This document shows, one piece after another, positions 1 through 11,141 of a stretch of 64,000 bases of DNA. The DNA comes from Antitrichia curtipendula. Taxonomy: Eukaryota > Streptophyta > Bryopsida > Hypnales > Leucodontaceae. The stretch covers positions 5,037,001-5,101,000 of the forward strand of contig OX579636.1 in assembly GCA_951230915.1 (NCBI GenBank), read 5' to 3'. Each line of letters begins with the position of its first letter. Position 1 is the first letter of the stretch. The position numbers and the translations under genes are program-made. The notes below the pieces were generated by a model that worked only from the letters and a program-made list of their open reading frames with translations, was not told where the DNA came from and made no database searches.

Positions 1-242
1 GTCAATTGACCAAACCTCCAAATTACAAAAACATTGATCATGTGTCCTCACTGGCACCCACATCTCAATTCTATTTTGAAATTGAAACTCCGTGATGAAA
101 TAAGATTTTGACCTCATGTCGTGTTGATTCCATTTTTTGTGCAACACAAACACATGGTTACCTACAAGCACGTATTACGTTAAGCACTTGGAGGCTTATT
201 CCTTTGAGAAATGGAGGATGATTATGGAGCATAACGCATCCG

Positions 243-442
243 TTATAGTGCCTGGCACCGGTAACAGTGCCAGGCACTATAACCAGTGCCGAGCACTGTG
301 AGGGCAGGGTTGCCCCGCATGCTTAACGCAGCGGGGTGCCCCACCACACGGGCCTCCCTGTCGTGTGAGGGCCCCGCCCTCGCCTTCAAGGCAGGGCCCT
401 CACACGACAGGAGGCCCTCGTAGTGGGGCGTCCCACTATACA
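243..442. repeat. GC-rich compound foldback element
   Basis: This block of about 200 bp is strikingly GC-rich in an AT-rich region. It contains a perfect 14-bp hairpin at about 245-281 (arm ATAGTGCCTGGCAC). A second, larger inverted repeat pairs 338-375 with 393-429; its arms share the core CCTGTCGTGTGAGGGCCC with few mismatches. The two ends of the block (GTTATAGTG.. and ..CACTATACATAAC) are themselves roughly complementary, which suggests one foldback unit. No coding potential is apparent; the short open frames here come from the symmetry. A foldback transposon or the remnant of one is the likeliest reading. Confidence 0.6.
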
Positions 443-1489
443 TAACCTACGCTCCTTCAAACTGAAAGAGTGAACTGCAATCCAAAAGCTCCAGATGCCC
501 TTCTTTAAAATCAAACGTACATGAACTTGAACCATTCTAGCGGAAACTATTGTTGCATAACCAATCTTCCAGTCACGCGCACCATCCAAAATGTGGCCCT
601 ATGATGGCGCTACTTTGCTCCATTCCCTCGAAATAGAATTATATGTTTCTATTGTGTGATGGCCTTCATTGTTGAATACGACAACCACCTTATATGTTGA
701 GGTTCACTTTGTCACATATTTGGTTGAACTCCATGGTCATGGTGGGTGAATGCAAGAAACACTTGTACTATTTTGTGTCACATCTTCAAATCGAAAGTCG
801 TTGTGTGGTATAAGTTTTAGGGAAATGATGCAAACAACTTGAAACTCATATCAAAGTTGGGCGTATATGTGCCCAACGCGCTGCAATTTTTTGGATTTTT
901 CCAAAATTCATTGTGGAGGAGAAAGTGAATTTCAAAAAAATGTCACAAATTCACTTTTGGAGGTTTCTAGTACTATGGAGTACCTTTTTTGAAGTCATTG
1001 AAGTTGTAACTTGGCATGCTTGTTTATATGAGTAAATTCCAACTTCTCAGGGAAGGGATTTTGAAAATATTGCTTCTAGTGCCGTGTGGAAGGCCCTAAA
1101 GTGTCATGACTTCCACTGTAATTTCGGAAAAACTGAGAAATCAAATTCAGTTTGTCATTGTGCGGATGCCCTCTTCAATGACTTAGGAGAAATGGCCATT
1201 TTTTTCCTTAATTTTTTTAAGTCATTCAGTATTTATGAAAAATCTAAATCTAAACTGGCATTTTCTACGAATTATGGCAACCTGTGGCAGAACATAGTAC
1301 TGGAGCGTAGTGAGTAGTAGTGCATAATACTGGTTCATGAAAAATTTCCTTTGCTGTGACGTTTCTCTGCTGTGACGTTCCTAGTACTCACAGTACTCGT
1401 AGTACACGTAGTACTGGTCATGAAAAACACCAAAACGCAACAAATAGTACAAGTGTTTCTTGCATTCACCCTTGTAGACTTACATATCT
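443..1489. other. Gene-free AT-rich stretch
   Basis: I see no gene here. The sequence is AT-rich with scattered short open frames that have no recognisable protein features. Around 1378-1422 there is a short cluster of repeated 'agtact/cgtagtac' words. Confidence 0.5.
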
Positions 1490-2027
1490 GTATATCACCC
1501 GCTAGCATCATTGGTATTATACAAGTATGGATACCCTTTCATCTGTATGAATATTAATCAGTTGCCGTTTATACATGCTTTAAGGTAGCAATACCCATAA
1601 CCGTCAATTTAAGGGTTTTGAGCACAATATCTATTAATAGACATTCAACAAATTATTGGACCCTAGTAGCAAGAGAAAAAGAATTCCAATGCACTTTCAA
1701 ATTATTTTTTGGACCCTATGAGTATAAGTTGTGAAGCTTTAAAGAGCCAACTATAAATGCACCTAATACCAACACTAGGCTTTGATATTTAGATGTAATA
1801 CATCCTTATGAATACATCTATTTACTTCCTAGGATTTTCCAAGATTTTAGAGGTGACGATTATGGATACACTGATGCTTATGAATGTTGCTACCTTGTAC
1901 ATAAAGACATCCACATGTATAGGGTGTATGTGAGGATATAATTACAAAATTTTGTTTTGTTTTGGGCCATATTTAGTTGCAGCTAGGACTTCAATGTTTT
2001 TCCAAAGCAAACCCTTGCTAGTCTATA

Positions 2028-2625
2028 CTTCCTCTATTCCAAATAAATCTGTGATTTTCAAATATTAATTGTCCCAAATTAAATTTGATGTTTCAATGGT
2101 TTACAAAAATGAAACAATGATACGGCTTTGATGGTGTCCATGATCAATCTTGGATCCCTGGAGTTGATTGAAGTTGAATCACCATACTAGATTGCAATTG
2201 AATTGCAAGAATTGATCGAAGTTGAATTGCAAGTTCTAGTAGCGATTTCATGACAAGAGCTTATTGAAGTTCACAAATAACAATTGATCAGAGTTGACTA
2301 ACACTAGAACCTCTAAGTTGAATCTTGGGAACCCCTCAAAATTGAATGCATAGGATCTCATCAAAGTTCATTGCAATGGAGCTATGAAAGCCGCAAGCAA
2401 CTGGGCGGAGAATTGCAATGGAGCTAGGTGCAAAATACGAGAAAATTGACAATTTTGGTGCCTACTTTCAATATGTTCCGCTTGACTTTGAACTTCAAAT
2501 TTTTCACTCCTAATGGAGATGACTAGAAGCTACAAGAATTAGGCATTCCCATGCAAATAAGAGCGCCTTACATGTTAATTTAGCCTTTTTCAATAAACCA
2601 AGGATTTATTTTGGAATAGAGGGAG
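2028..2625. mobile_element. 598-bp TA-flanked element with Stowaway-like ends
   Basis: The terminal inverted repeats are CTTCCTCTATTCCAAATAAA on the left and, read inwards from the right, CTCCCTCTATTCCAAAATAA. These are the Stowaway/Tc1-mariner type. TA flanks both sides (2026-2027 and 2626-2627). The related copy at about 7045-7055 runs straight through the site with a single TA before 'atgtgccca', so it acts as an empty site. No transposase frame is present; the element is non-autonomous. Confidence 0.85.
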
Positions 2626-3221
2626 TAATGTGCCCATTCAATTTCAAGAAAAAATAGAGTACATAGACTTTAGTTTGCAAATTTTGATATAATATAGATG
2701 TCTAGGCTGAAAACTACTACACCAAAAGTAAAAATTTGAATCCATTTTGTGAAAGACTTATACACCTTGCATTACCATAATTCCTTCATAAAGAATAAAA
2801 CATTGAGAAATATTTATAGATTCAATTTTTTTTCTTAAAAGTGGTTCTAGAATCTACTGATAGATTTTAATATTAATCCAAGGAAATAGTAGGAGATGAA
2901 AAAAGTTAATTTTTATGGCCAAAAGCTGAAGTTTTCGGCCATTGTCCTAAGATAAAAATCGAAGTGTTATGGCCAGTCAAGTGCTCTTATTTACTAGCCC
3001 TTCAATAATTTTATCAATTCAATTATTGAGGTCAAAACACTCAATAATTTAGAAAAAAATGCATCCAAACTAGCATGTACTTGCAAATTATATTTTTAGA
3101 TTTGAAAAAAAATGTACATGTAAAATTTAAATTTGTACACTAAAAAGTCAAAAGCCAAACTTGCAACAGAATTATTAAAACCTCAATACACACAATTTGG
3201 CTATAAATTGTTTTAGGGGAT

Positions 3222-3990
3222 AAAATCACTCATGCTTGAATGGGACGCCACGTTATTTGACTATTGTACTCGGTGTAGTTTTATACCTTCATTATTTAAA
3301 TCACGCTTACTTGAATGGTAGGTGTTGTTGTTGTAGTTTCATACCTCCATCACTTGTTAATGTTGCTTAAATGGTCCGCCACATTATTTGAACGGTTGTA
3401 CTATGTGCAGTTCATACCTACATCACTTAAATCACGCTTGCTTTAATGGTACGCCACATTATTTAAACGTTATTTGAACGGTTGTACTCAATGCAGTTCA
3501 TAGCTCCATCGCCTATCTATGTTGCTTGAATAATACGCCACATTATTTGAATGGTTGTACTCTATGCAATTGCATACCTTCATCACGGCTTAAATCACGC
3601 TTGCTTGAATGCTACACCAAATTATTTGAACGGTTGTATTCAATGCAGTTCATACCTACATCACTTGAATCACGCTTGCTTGAATGCTACACCAAATTAT
3701 TTGAACGGTTGTACTCTGTGCAGTTCATACCTACATCACTTAAATCACGCTTGCTTGAATGCTACACCAAATTATTTGAACGGTTGTACTCTGTGCAGTT
3801 CATACCTACATCACTTAAATCACGCTTGCTTGAATGCTATACCAAATTATTTGAACGGTTGTACTCTGTGCAGTAATCACGCTTGCTTGAATGCTTTGCT
3901 ACGTTATTTGAATTATTGTAATTGGTGCAATTTCATACCTTCACATTATTTGATTTATTGTACTCTATGTAGTTTCATATCTCCATCACC
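3222..3990. repeat. 75-bp minisatellite array, copy A
   Basis: About ten degenerate units are present, the central ones (about 3600-3880) being nearly exact 75-bp repeats; the word 'attatttgaacggttgta' recurs at 3621, 3696 and 3771. Because 75 is a multiple of three and the unit has no stop in two frames, long repetitive open frames appear. I take these as a by-product, not a gene. Confidence 0.85.
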
Positions 3991-4475
3991 ACTTAGAACC
4001 TTCTAATTTAGAATTGCATCACATTGCTTGCATAGATGCACTTCAATCAATTTCATATCTTTGGCTAGCTAGATTTTAAAAAAAAATGGTTGAAACATCT
4101 TGTTCTAAAGGTTTGTTTAGATATATGTTAAACCACCCTTGATATATCCAACTTAAACTATACTAGCATCTCTCATTGTTTTATCTTCATTCAATTGCAT
4201 GGTTCCATCACATAATCATTTTCACAATGTTTTCCACATTTAGCAAGTAGAAGTAATCATAATGCATAATCATTTGGTGGGACTTTTGTGAGTTGAAATG
4301 AAGAAAAAGGTTCGAAAATATAAATTATTAGGGAGTGACCTTTCAAATAGATTCTCATTGGATGAAAGGAAACTAGCGAGATCAAAAGTTTTTACTAAAT
4401 TAAACCATATTGAGTTATTGAACTCAAAAGTGGCACCCATTATTGTTTGTGCTCATGTTTTAAGTGTTGACTAGT

Positions 4476-6829
4476 GTGCCCTAGGTCTTTAATTAGATAC
4501 TCATATCCAACTATAACCTCTAAAATACACTAATACACAATTAGCAATGTTCCATCAAGTGAAGTACTCAGATGTGTCCAACAATTTTTCTTCTTAGAAT
4601 TTGAAATTTTCATTATGAATATGTTTCCATACATTCAAAAATAAAATTCAATTACATATTTGTACTTTAATTGTTTACAAATATTAAACTCTTCATATAT
4701 TTTATTCCATTATTTGGGATTGAATGGTTCAAATGTTATAGTGTAAATATCAATCTAAAAAACCAAATGTAATCAATGAATATTTTTTTAGAATGCATTT
4801 TAATTTGCCCGCTTTGACATTGAAATTTGAATAACACTTACAACTTTTACAACAATTATCGTAATGAGATGAAACAAAGGTTTACATGTGGCTTCATATG
4901 CATTCATCCTAAAGGATTTCATGTAAAATTCTAAATTCTAAAGTCAATAGAGTGTGCCTAATTTTCTATAAAAAAAAAAGCTGGTTCCTTAGTCCTTTAG
5001 AATTAAGTAAAAGTATGTACAAGATGGAAGAAAATTCTAAATAGTTAATAATTCTAAGATGGAATTGAAAATAATTAGTCAATCTTCATAGTGAGATTGT
5101 TCTAAAAAGCATCTAAATTGTATATACATTAGGAAGGTATTTTAAAAATTCTAGTTCAAAAATGAATCTCCTAAAATATTTTTCCAGAATGTCAATTTTG
5201 TTAAATTGGTGATATTTGAATCCTTTGGTACCTTTTTGAAAACCTTTTTTTTTAAACATAAATCCATATCCATCTAGATTTTAGACCATTATGTACAAAT
5301 ATGTTATAACATTTGGCACCAAAATTGTATCACTTTAACAAAATTGATTTTTCAATAAAATACTTTCATTGACCAAAAAACAAGAATTTTACATCAATAA
5401 TACAAAAAGAATGAATCAAAGCTTTCTATGCAGATAGAATATATTCTATAAAAATTGATCCATTTAAAAAATAAGCATTTTAATTTTGATAATTCATCTT
5501 CTTTGTCCAATCTCAACTATTTTTGCTTTAAGTAGCAAATCGTTTCCTCTTAGGCACCTCTTTAAAGAAAAATCATATTTCTATAAATCCAATCTATATA
5601 TGCTCATGTGTAATAAATAAATTCAAAAAATTACACCAAAAAATAAGATCTTAGATTTCTGTCCAAACTATCAAGGCATATACAAATTAGGTTTCAATTT
5701 TGACTAAGTCATTCAAGCCAAAGCTTGTAGTCATTCTCTCGGCACCCTAGTTTCCAAGAAATAAATAAAGTAATTAAGGCACACAAACTACTTTTATATT
5801 ATGCTAATGCAATGAATAGACAATTCATTGTAAGTGCCTCTATTATAATGAGAATATCCAAAAAGATATGTATTATTTTTTTCTAAATGTCTCTTTCCAC
5901 TTAAATAGATTATCACCATCTTCTTAGAAACAAGGCCAATGCAACAACCTTATATACTACTCAGATCATAGCCATTCTCGTAAAATGACTACCTCATTTA
6001 GAAGCCTAAATTTCTAATTGTCAATAGTCAATTGTCTAAATACTAAAGAAATTGCTTTCATATTGCATTATATTTGAAAAATAATCCAAGTGCATTATAT
6101 TCCAAGTGTTTATAAAATCATTCACATTAAAGCTCAATTGCAAAGTTCACATACCCCCAAAATCCGTCTTATAGCAGCCTTTTCCTTCCTTTCCATCATA
6201 GTGTATAGGTGAGCCAAGTATTTGAGGAGTCATATTGAGATGTATACAAATGATATTATAATGAAATTCTAGGAGAATATTCTCCTTTTTTTGTTATTTA
6301 AAAAATATATCACTTGCCTTGTCAATATGTGTAAATTATCCTTAATGAGAAAAAAGAGGGTTAGTTGCCACTAAATTCAAAGATAGTGATTTTCCTCACT
6401 CATAAAAGTTTGTTTAGAAATTATCTAGTTTTGAGTTTTTGTCTAAGTATAAATTTAGCTATTAGAATTCTATAAAACTAATCCTTAGTTTAGAATTAGG
6501 AAGTGACTAATATGGACTTGGCATTACAAGGGTGTGGAGCTACTACCAAATTTAAGAAGGTAAGCTTCAATTGGCTATAAAAGTCAATAAATAAGAACTT
6601 TAGAATTGAAATTTGGGATAATCATATAAATTTATGTTAGCTTTTGGTGAAAAGCTATCGTAAACTTGAATTGGAGTTTAGTTGAAGCTGTGGTAACTAT
6701 TCATTTGAGTCTTGGCTACATTTATATAACTTATGTAGTTACATGATATTGTATATGACATACAACTTTTACATACGGTATATATACATACAAATATATT
6801 TTGATTTACATATATTGTATGAATTATGT
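4476..6829. other. Gene-free AT-rich stretch
   Basis: No gene, RNA gene or clear repeat boundary is recognised. The stretch is AT-rich with many short homopolymer runs and no long open frame. Confidence 0.5.
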
Positions 6830-8627
6830 ATGAATATGCTTTGGTCTTGTTGTATTATATAAGTATGAATATCCCTTGACCTATATGAGTATTAATGCAT
6901 GGCAATTTATATATGCTTTATAGAAAGAGGTTAATGTATATATATGGTGTATAAGAAGACATGATTATTAGGAATTTGTTCATGTTTAAGGCATATCTAG
7001 TTGTAGCTAGAACTTCAATGTTTTTCCAAAGCAAATCCTTGTTGATGAATAATGTGCCCATTTAACTTCAAACTTGAAGAAAAATAGAGTATATAGACTT
7101 TAGTTTGAATATTTTAGTATGATATAGATGTTTTGGGTTGAAATTATCATACAAATAATCAAAATTTGAATCCATTTTCTAAAAGACTTATACATCTTAC
7201 ATTACCATAATCCCTTTATGTAGAGCAAAACATTGAGAAATATTCATAGATTCAAACAATTTTTTTAAAAATGGTTATAGAATTTAACAATGGATTTTTG
7301 TATTAAACTACTAACATTAAGAGGTGAAAAAAATTAATTTAAAATTAATTTGAATGGCCAAAAGTTGAACTTTTTGGTTGTTGCCTTAAAGAAAAATTTG
7401 AAAAGTTATGGCCTCAACAACCAGAAAAATCATCTAGTGGCAATTCTTCACTCGCCCTTCAATAATTTTATCTATTCAATTTTGAGGCCAAAATACTCAA
7501 TAATTCATAAAAAATGCATTCAAATTTGCATGCAAGTGCAAATTATATTTTAAGATTTGAAAAAAAATGTACATGTAAAATTTTAATTTGTACACTAAAA
7601 AGTCAAAAGCCAAACTTGCAAAAAAATGATCAAAACCTCAAAGAATACTTTTTGGTTTTAAAGTTTTTTAGGGGGTAAAATCACTTTGACTTAAAAGTTA
7701 CACTATATTATTTGAATTCAACATTTTACTCTGTGTAGTTCATACCCTTTCTTGAATGGAATGCTACATTATTTGAACTGTTGTATTTCATGTAGTTTTA
7801 TACCTCCATCACTTAAATTATGCTTGCTTGAATGGTTCGCCATGTTATTTGATTGTTGTTGTTGTCGTTTCATACCTCTTGTCACTTAAATCACGCTTAC
7901 TTGAAAGGTCCACCATGTTATTTGAACAATTGTACTTGGTGTAGTTCATACCTACATCACCTGTCAATGTTGCTTAAATGGTACGCCACATTATTTGAAC
8001 GGTTGTACTCAATGCAGTTCATACCTACATCACCTGTCAATGTTGCTTGAATAATACACCACATTATTTGAACTGCAATCACGCTTGCTTGAATGCTACA
8101 CCAAATTATTTGAACGGTTGTACTCTGTGCAGTTCATACCTACATCACTTAAATCACGCTTGCTTGAATGCTATACCAAATTATTTGAACGGTTGTACTC
8201 TGTGTAGTAATCATGCTTGCTTGAATGCTTTGCCACGTTATTTGAATTATTGTAATTGGTACAATTTCATACCTTCACATTATTTGATTTATTGTACTCT
8301 ATGTAGTTTCATATCTCCATCACCACTTAGAACCTTCTAATTTAGAATTGCATCACATTGCTTGCATAGATGCACTTCAATCAATTTCATATCTTTGGCT
8401 AGCTAGATTTAAAAAAAAAATGGTTGAAACATCTTGTTCTAAAGGTTTGTTTAGATATATGTTAAACCACCCTTGATATATCTAACTTCTACAATACTAG
8501 CATCTCTCATTGGATGAAAGGAAACTAGCGAGATCAAAATTTTTTACCAAATTAAACCATATTGAGTTATTGAAGTCAAAAGTGGCACCCATTATCGTTT
8601 ATGCTTATGTTTTAAGTGTTGACTATG
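6830..8627. repeat. Segmental duplication, copy B
   Basis: This is the direct-orientation counterpart of 1490-4475. It lacks the 598-bp transposon of copy A and has a shorter minisatellite array. A 182-bp deletion joins the two TCTCATTG words into one ('catctctcattggatgaaagg' context near 8505). Homology ends near 8627 ('ttttaagtgttgact'). Confidence 0.75.
7690..8325. repeat. 75-bp minisatellite array, copy B
   Basis: These are the same units as at 3222-3990 but fewer and more degenerate. About two nearly exact 75-bp units remain (about 8080-8215), flanked by partial ones. It is part of segmental copy B. Confidence 0.8.
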
Positions 8628-9329
8628 CAACAAAAAGATGCAAACATCCTAGTTTTGAACAATTAACACACATACTATTTTGAAAAAAATCTTGAGCCAT
8701 TGATCTTTTAAAAAACAATTCCTCCTTTCTTGATCATTGTTGATCCAATTTAATACACAATACGAATACAAACTAGGATATAATTACAAATAGGGGAGGA
8801 TAGTTTTAGAAATCAAACAATGAATGTTGTTAATTTAAATACCAAACAAATTAATATAATTGTTAATTATTAATGTGTAACATACATAAGTGCCCCAAAG
8901 ATGCAAACAATACATCTTTTGGGCATTAACACATGTATCCCCTATGCCGTTGCTACAACTACATAGTTGTACTTTGATTGTTGACTAATCCATCTATTTT
9001 CAATGATTATCATCCATCATTCAATAAAAATAGAAAATGATCCAGGAATAAATAAGAATATTTTGGGAACCCCCTCGTGAAATTTCGCCTTCTGACAAAT
9101 TTTCGTCAGTAAAATCAACGCTTCTTTGAACACAACTGAACTCCAAAAGACAACCAAGTCTCCTAACTGACATCCACAGCCCAGAGAAAGCCACGTACGG
9201 TGGGACGTTCATCCATCAAGTTCTCATCCACGTACCAAACCGCGTGAACTCTGTTCATCCAGTGGGGCCGAGAGATCTTTCGGAAGGCCTTTCCCCTACA
9301 TGTTTTTTGTGGATTTCGAAGCTCTCACG
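8628..9329. other. Gene-free stretch and proximal promoter of the copper chaperone
   Basis: The first 400 bases are AT-rich with no gene. From about 9060 the base composition becomes more balanced, as expected for a promoter. Two GTAC tetramers (9195-9198 and 9232-9235) lie here. GTAC is the core of the plant and algal copper-response element read by SPL7/CRR1, but two copies can occur by chance. Confidence 0.4.
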
Positions 9330-9338
9330 CTATTTAAT
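9330..9338 (+). promoter_or_regulatory. TATA-like box of copper chaperone gene
   Basis: CTATTTAAT lies 123 bp before the start codon and is followed by a short pyrimidine/T-rich leader. Spacing fits a plant TATA box with a leader of roughly 90-100 nt. Inferred from position and sequence only. Confidence 0.4.
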
Positions 9339-9460
9339 CTCGTGATCATCGTTGGAGTGGTTCGGCTTATTTCAAGTTTGTTTGCTGCTGAAGTTTTTGT
9401 GGAGCTTTGAGTCTTTTGTGCAAATCTCGCGAGTTTTGAAGGTGCAGAACAACGTCCGCC

Positions 9461-11141
9461 ATGGCTGAGGTACGCGTCGATTCACGCCGCTTTGTTTTGG
9501 CTGGCGCTTAAGGTTTTCTTGTCGATTGATCGATCGATCGATCACATGTTTGCGGATTCTTGGATTAAGTATCCATTCCTGATGGCGTGTTTCCGGATTT
9601 GCTTGATTTTTTAGAGAATTTGTTTCGCTTAGGAAACGAGTTGAATGGCGACACTTGAATAGAGGTCTTGTGGTCTTCTGTAGCATTTCTGTTCTAATCG
9701 TACTGCTGTTTGACGATGTTTATGGTTCGTTATATATCTAGTGTAGGTAGTATATTTTTCGGGGATAAGGAAGCGAGATTTGCTTTTGGTTTCGTTTGAG
9801 GATTTGTGAACTTCACGATTGGCGTATTTGATATACTTTTATGATTCTGTAGCTAAGTTACAGGAGAAAGGAATATGCCTATTATCACAAACTTTCGATT
9901 GTCCTTTCACCTCGTTTTTTCCAAATCTGATTTTAAGCGGTAAGGACTCTGTTCCTCAGCTTTTAGATAAGTGCATATTCTTGCTTCTTAGGCGCGGAGT
10001 ATAGTTTCTATTATTAGACGGGTTACATTTTAAATAATTTTTCTTTTGCAAATCATGAGGATTCCAGGGCACGAAAGAATGCATTATTTACATATCAAAT
10101 GCGAAAGTTAAATGGTTTATTGGTGGATGATCTAAAACCGACATGAGCTTTGATGATGTTGAGGAGGTGCCGTATTTAGAATGTTGCAATTTGGTGTGGT
10201 CACTCTATTTAGTCCTTGTATCTGAAGTTGTTTAAACTTCAAGTTTTTCCTATTTGACATTTTTTTAGCATTGAAGCAGCTTAAATACTGCAAGACGGAA
10301 TATTCCCGTCCTCACAATTTCTTCAGTTGCATTTATTTCTTGTCTTACTCCGCGTTTTTCCAGATTCGGTTTTCAAATGCTCTGTTGTTAAGCAGTAAGT
10401 ACGCTTTCAAAGATTGAAAGACTATTGCTGATAGAACTCAGAGAACGGGAATATTCTGTTTCCGTAACACTGTTATGTAGAGAGATTCCTCATTTGTGCC
10501 TGATGAGGTTTTGCTTCTCTTTTGAATTTCTCGCTATTGAATAAATGTTTAATCCCAGTAATGTTTTTTTCACTCGGTATAAAGCCTCTTATGAAATATA
10601 ACATTCATGCTTGGATATGCAGACTACAGTTTTGAAGGTGGCTATGAGCTGCCAGGGTTGCGTAGGAGCAGTTAAGAAAGCCATCGGGAAGCTGGAAGGT
10701 AATTACTTTCACTCTTGATATTGAGCAACTGTTGATCTCAATTTGTTGGTTCTCATGAAGGACCATCCTAAAGATTTCGAAAAGTTTCATGTGGACCGTG
10801 TTGTGACATTTATTGTGCTAAACACCGACGCATGTCCCTAGAATTTCTGAATTTGTGAAACCATGTTTGCATTGCCTCGATGAACTATATTTCGAATGCA
10901 GTGTAGTATTCAGGGAAATATACAGTGCTTTGTGTCTTATAAAGTGTTGCATTTGGTAGGTGTCGAGAGCTACGACATTGATATCAAGGAGCAGAAGGTG
11001 ACAGTCGTGGGCAATCTCAAGCCTGAGGTCGTCCTGGACCGCGTCGCAAAGACCGGAAAGGCTACGTCATTCTGGAGTGATGAGAGCGGAGCCAAGCCTG
11101 CCAGTCCACCTGCACCCACAGAAGCAGTTGCCGTCCTGTAA
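9461..11141 (+). CDS. ATX1: ATX1/CCH-type copper chaperone
   Basis: This encodes a small cytosolic metallochaperone of 88 residues. By family knowledge it carries Cu(I) to P-type ATPases of the secretory pathway. Three exons fit exactly: 9461-9469, 10623-10698 and 10960-11141, with GT-AG introns of 1153 and 261 bp and a 267-nt reading frame. Exon 1 holds only Met-Ala-Glu. The single heavy-metal-associated domain fills residues 4-68, with the copper motif M-S-C-Q-G-C at 11-16 (Cys13 and Cys16 as ligands). The segments [12 protein letters not shown] and KTGKATSFW are hallmark ATX1/CCH sequences. The C-terminal tail is a short Ala/Pro stretch, so it lacks the long acidic extension of Arabidopsis CCH and resembles ATX1 more. 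The SAM-domain gene downstream converges on it. Confidence 0.95.

Larger units (their letters stand above)
1490..4475. repeat. Segmental duplication, copy A
   Basis: This block resembles 6830-8627 in the same orientation. Matches include the 'ttcaatgtttttccaaagc' word (1991 and 7015), the 'aatgtgccca' segment (2627 and 7050), the minisatellite array, and a nearly identical 260-bp stretch (about 3880-4140 against 8213-8475). The 5' half is clearly more diverged than the 3' half. Copy A carries a 598-bp transposon that copy B lacks. Copy B lacks 182 bp found in copy A between two TCTCATTG words (4171 and 4353). Confidence 0.75.

Noticed and set aside
3526..4006. Open frames of 116 and 151 codons with repeating Tyr-Leu-Asn-Gly-Cys words
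   Set aside because: They are produced by the 75-bp minisatellite, whose length is a multiple of three; two overlapping frames are both open and no promoter, intron or family supports a protein.
3222..8325. CRISPR-like array
   Set aside because: Units are contiguous 75-bp tandem repeats with no alternating unique spacers, and the DNA is a plant nuclear sequence.
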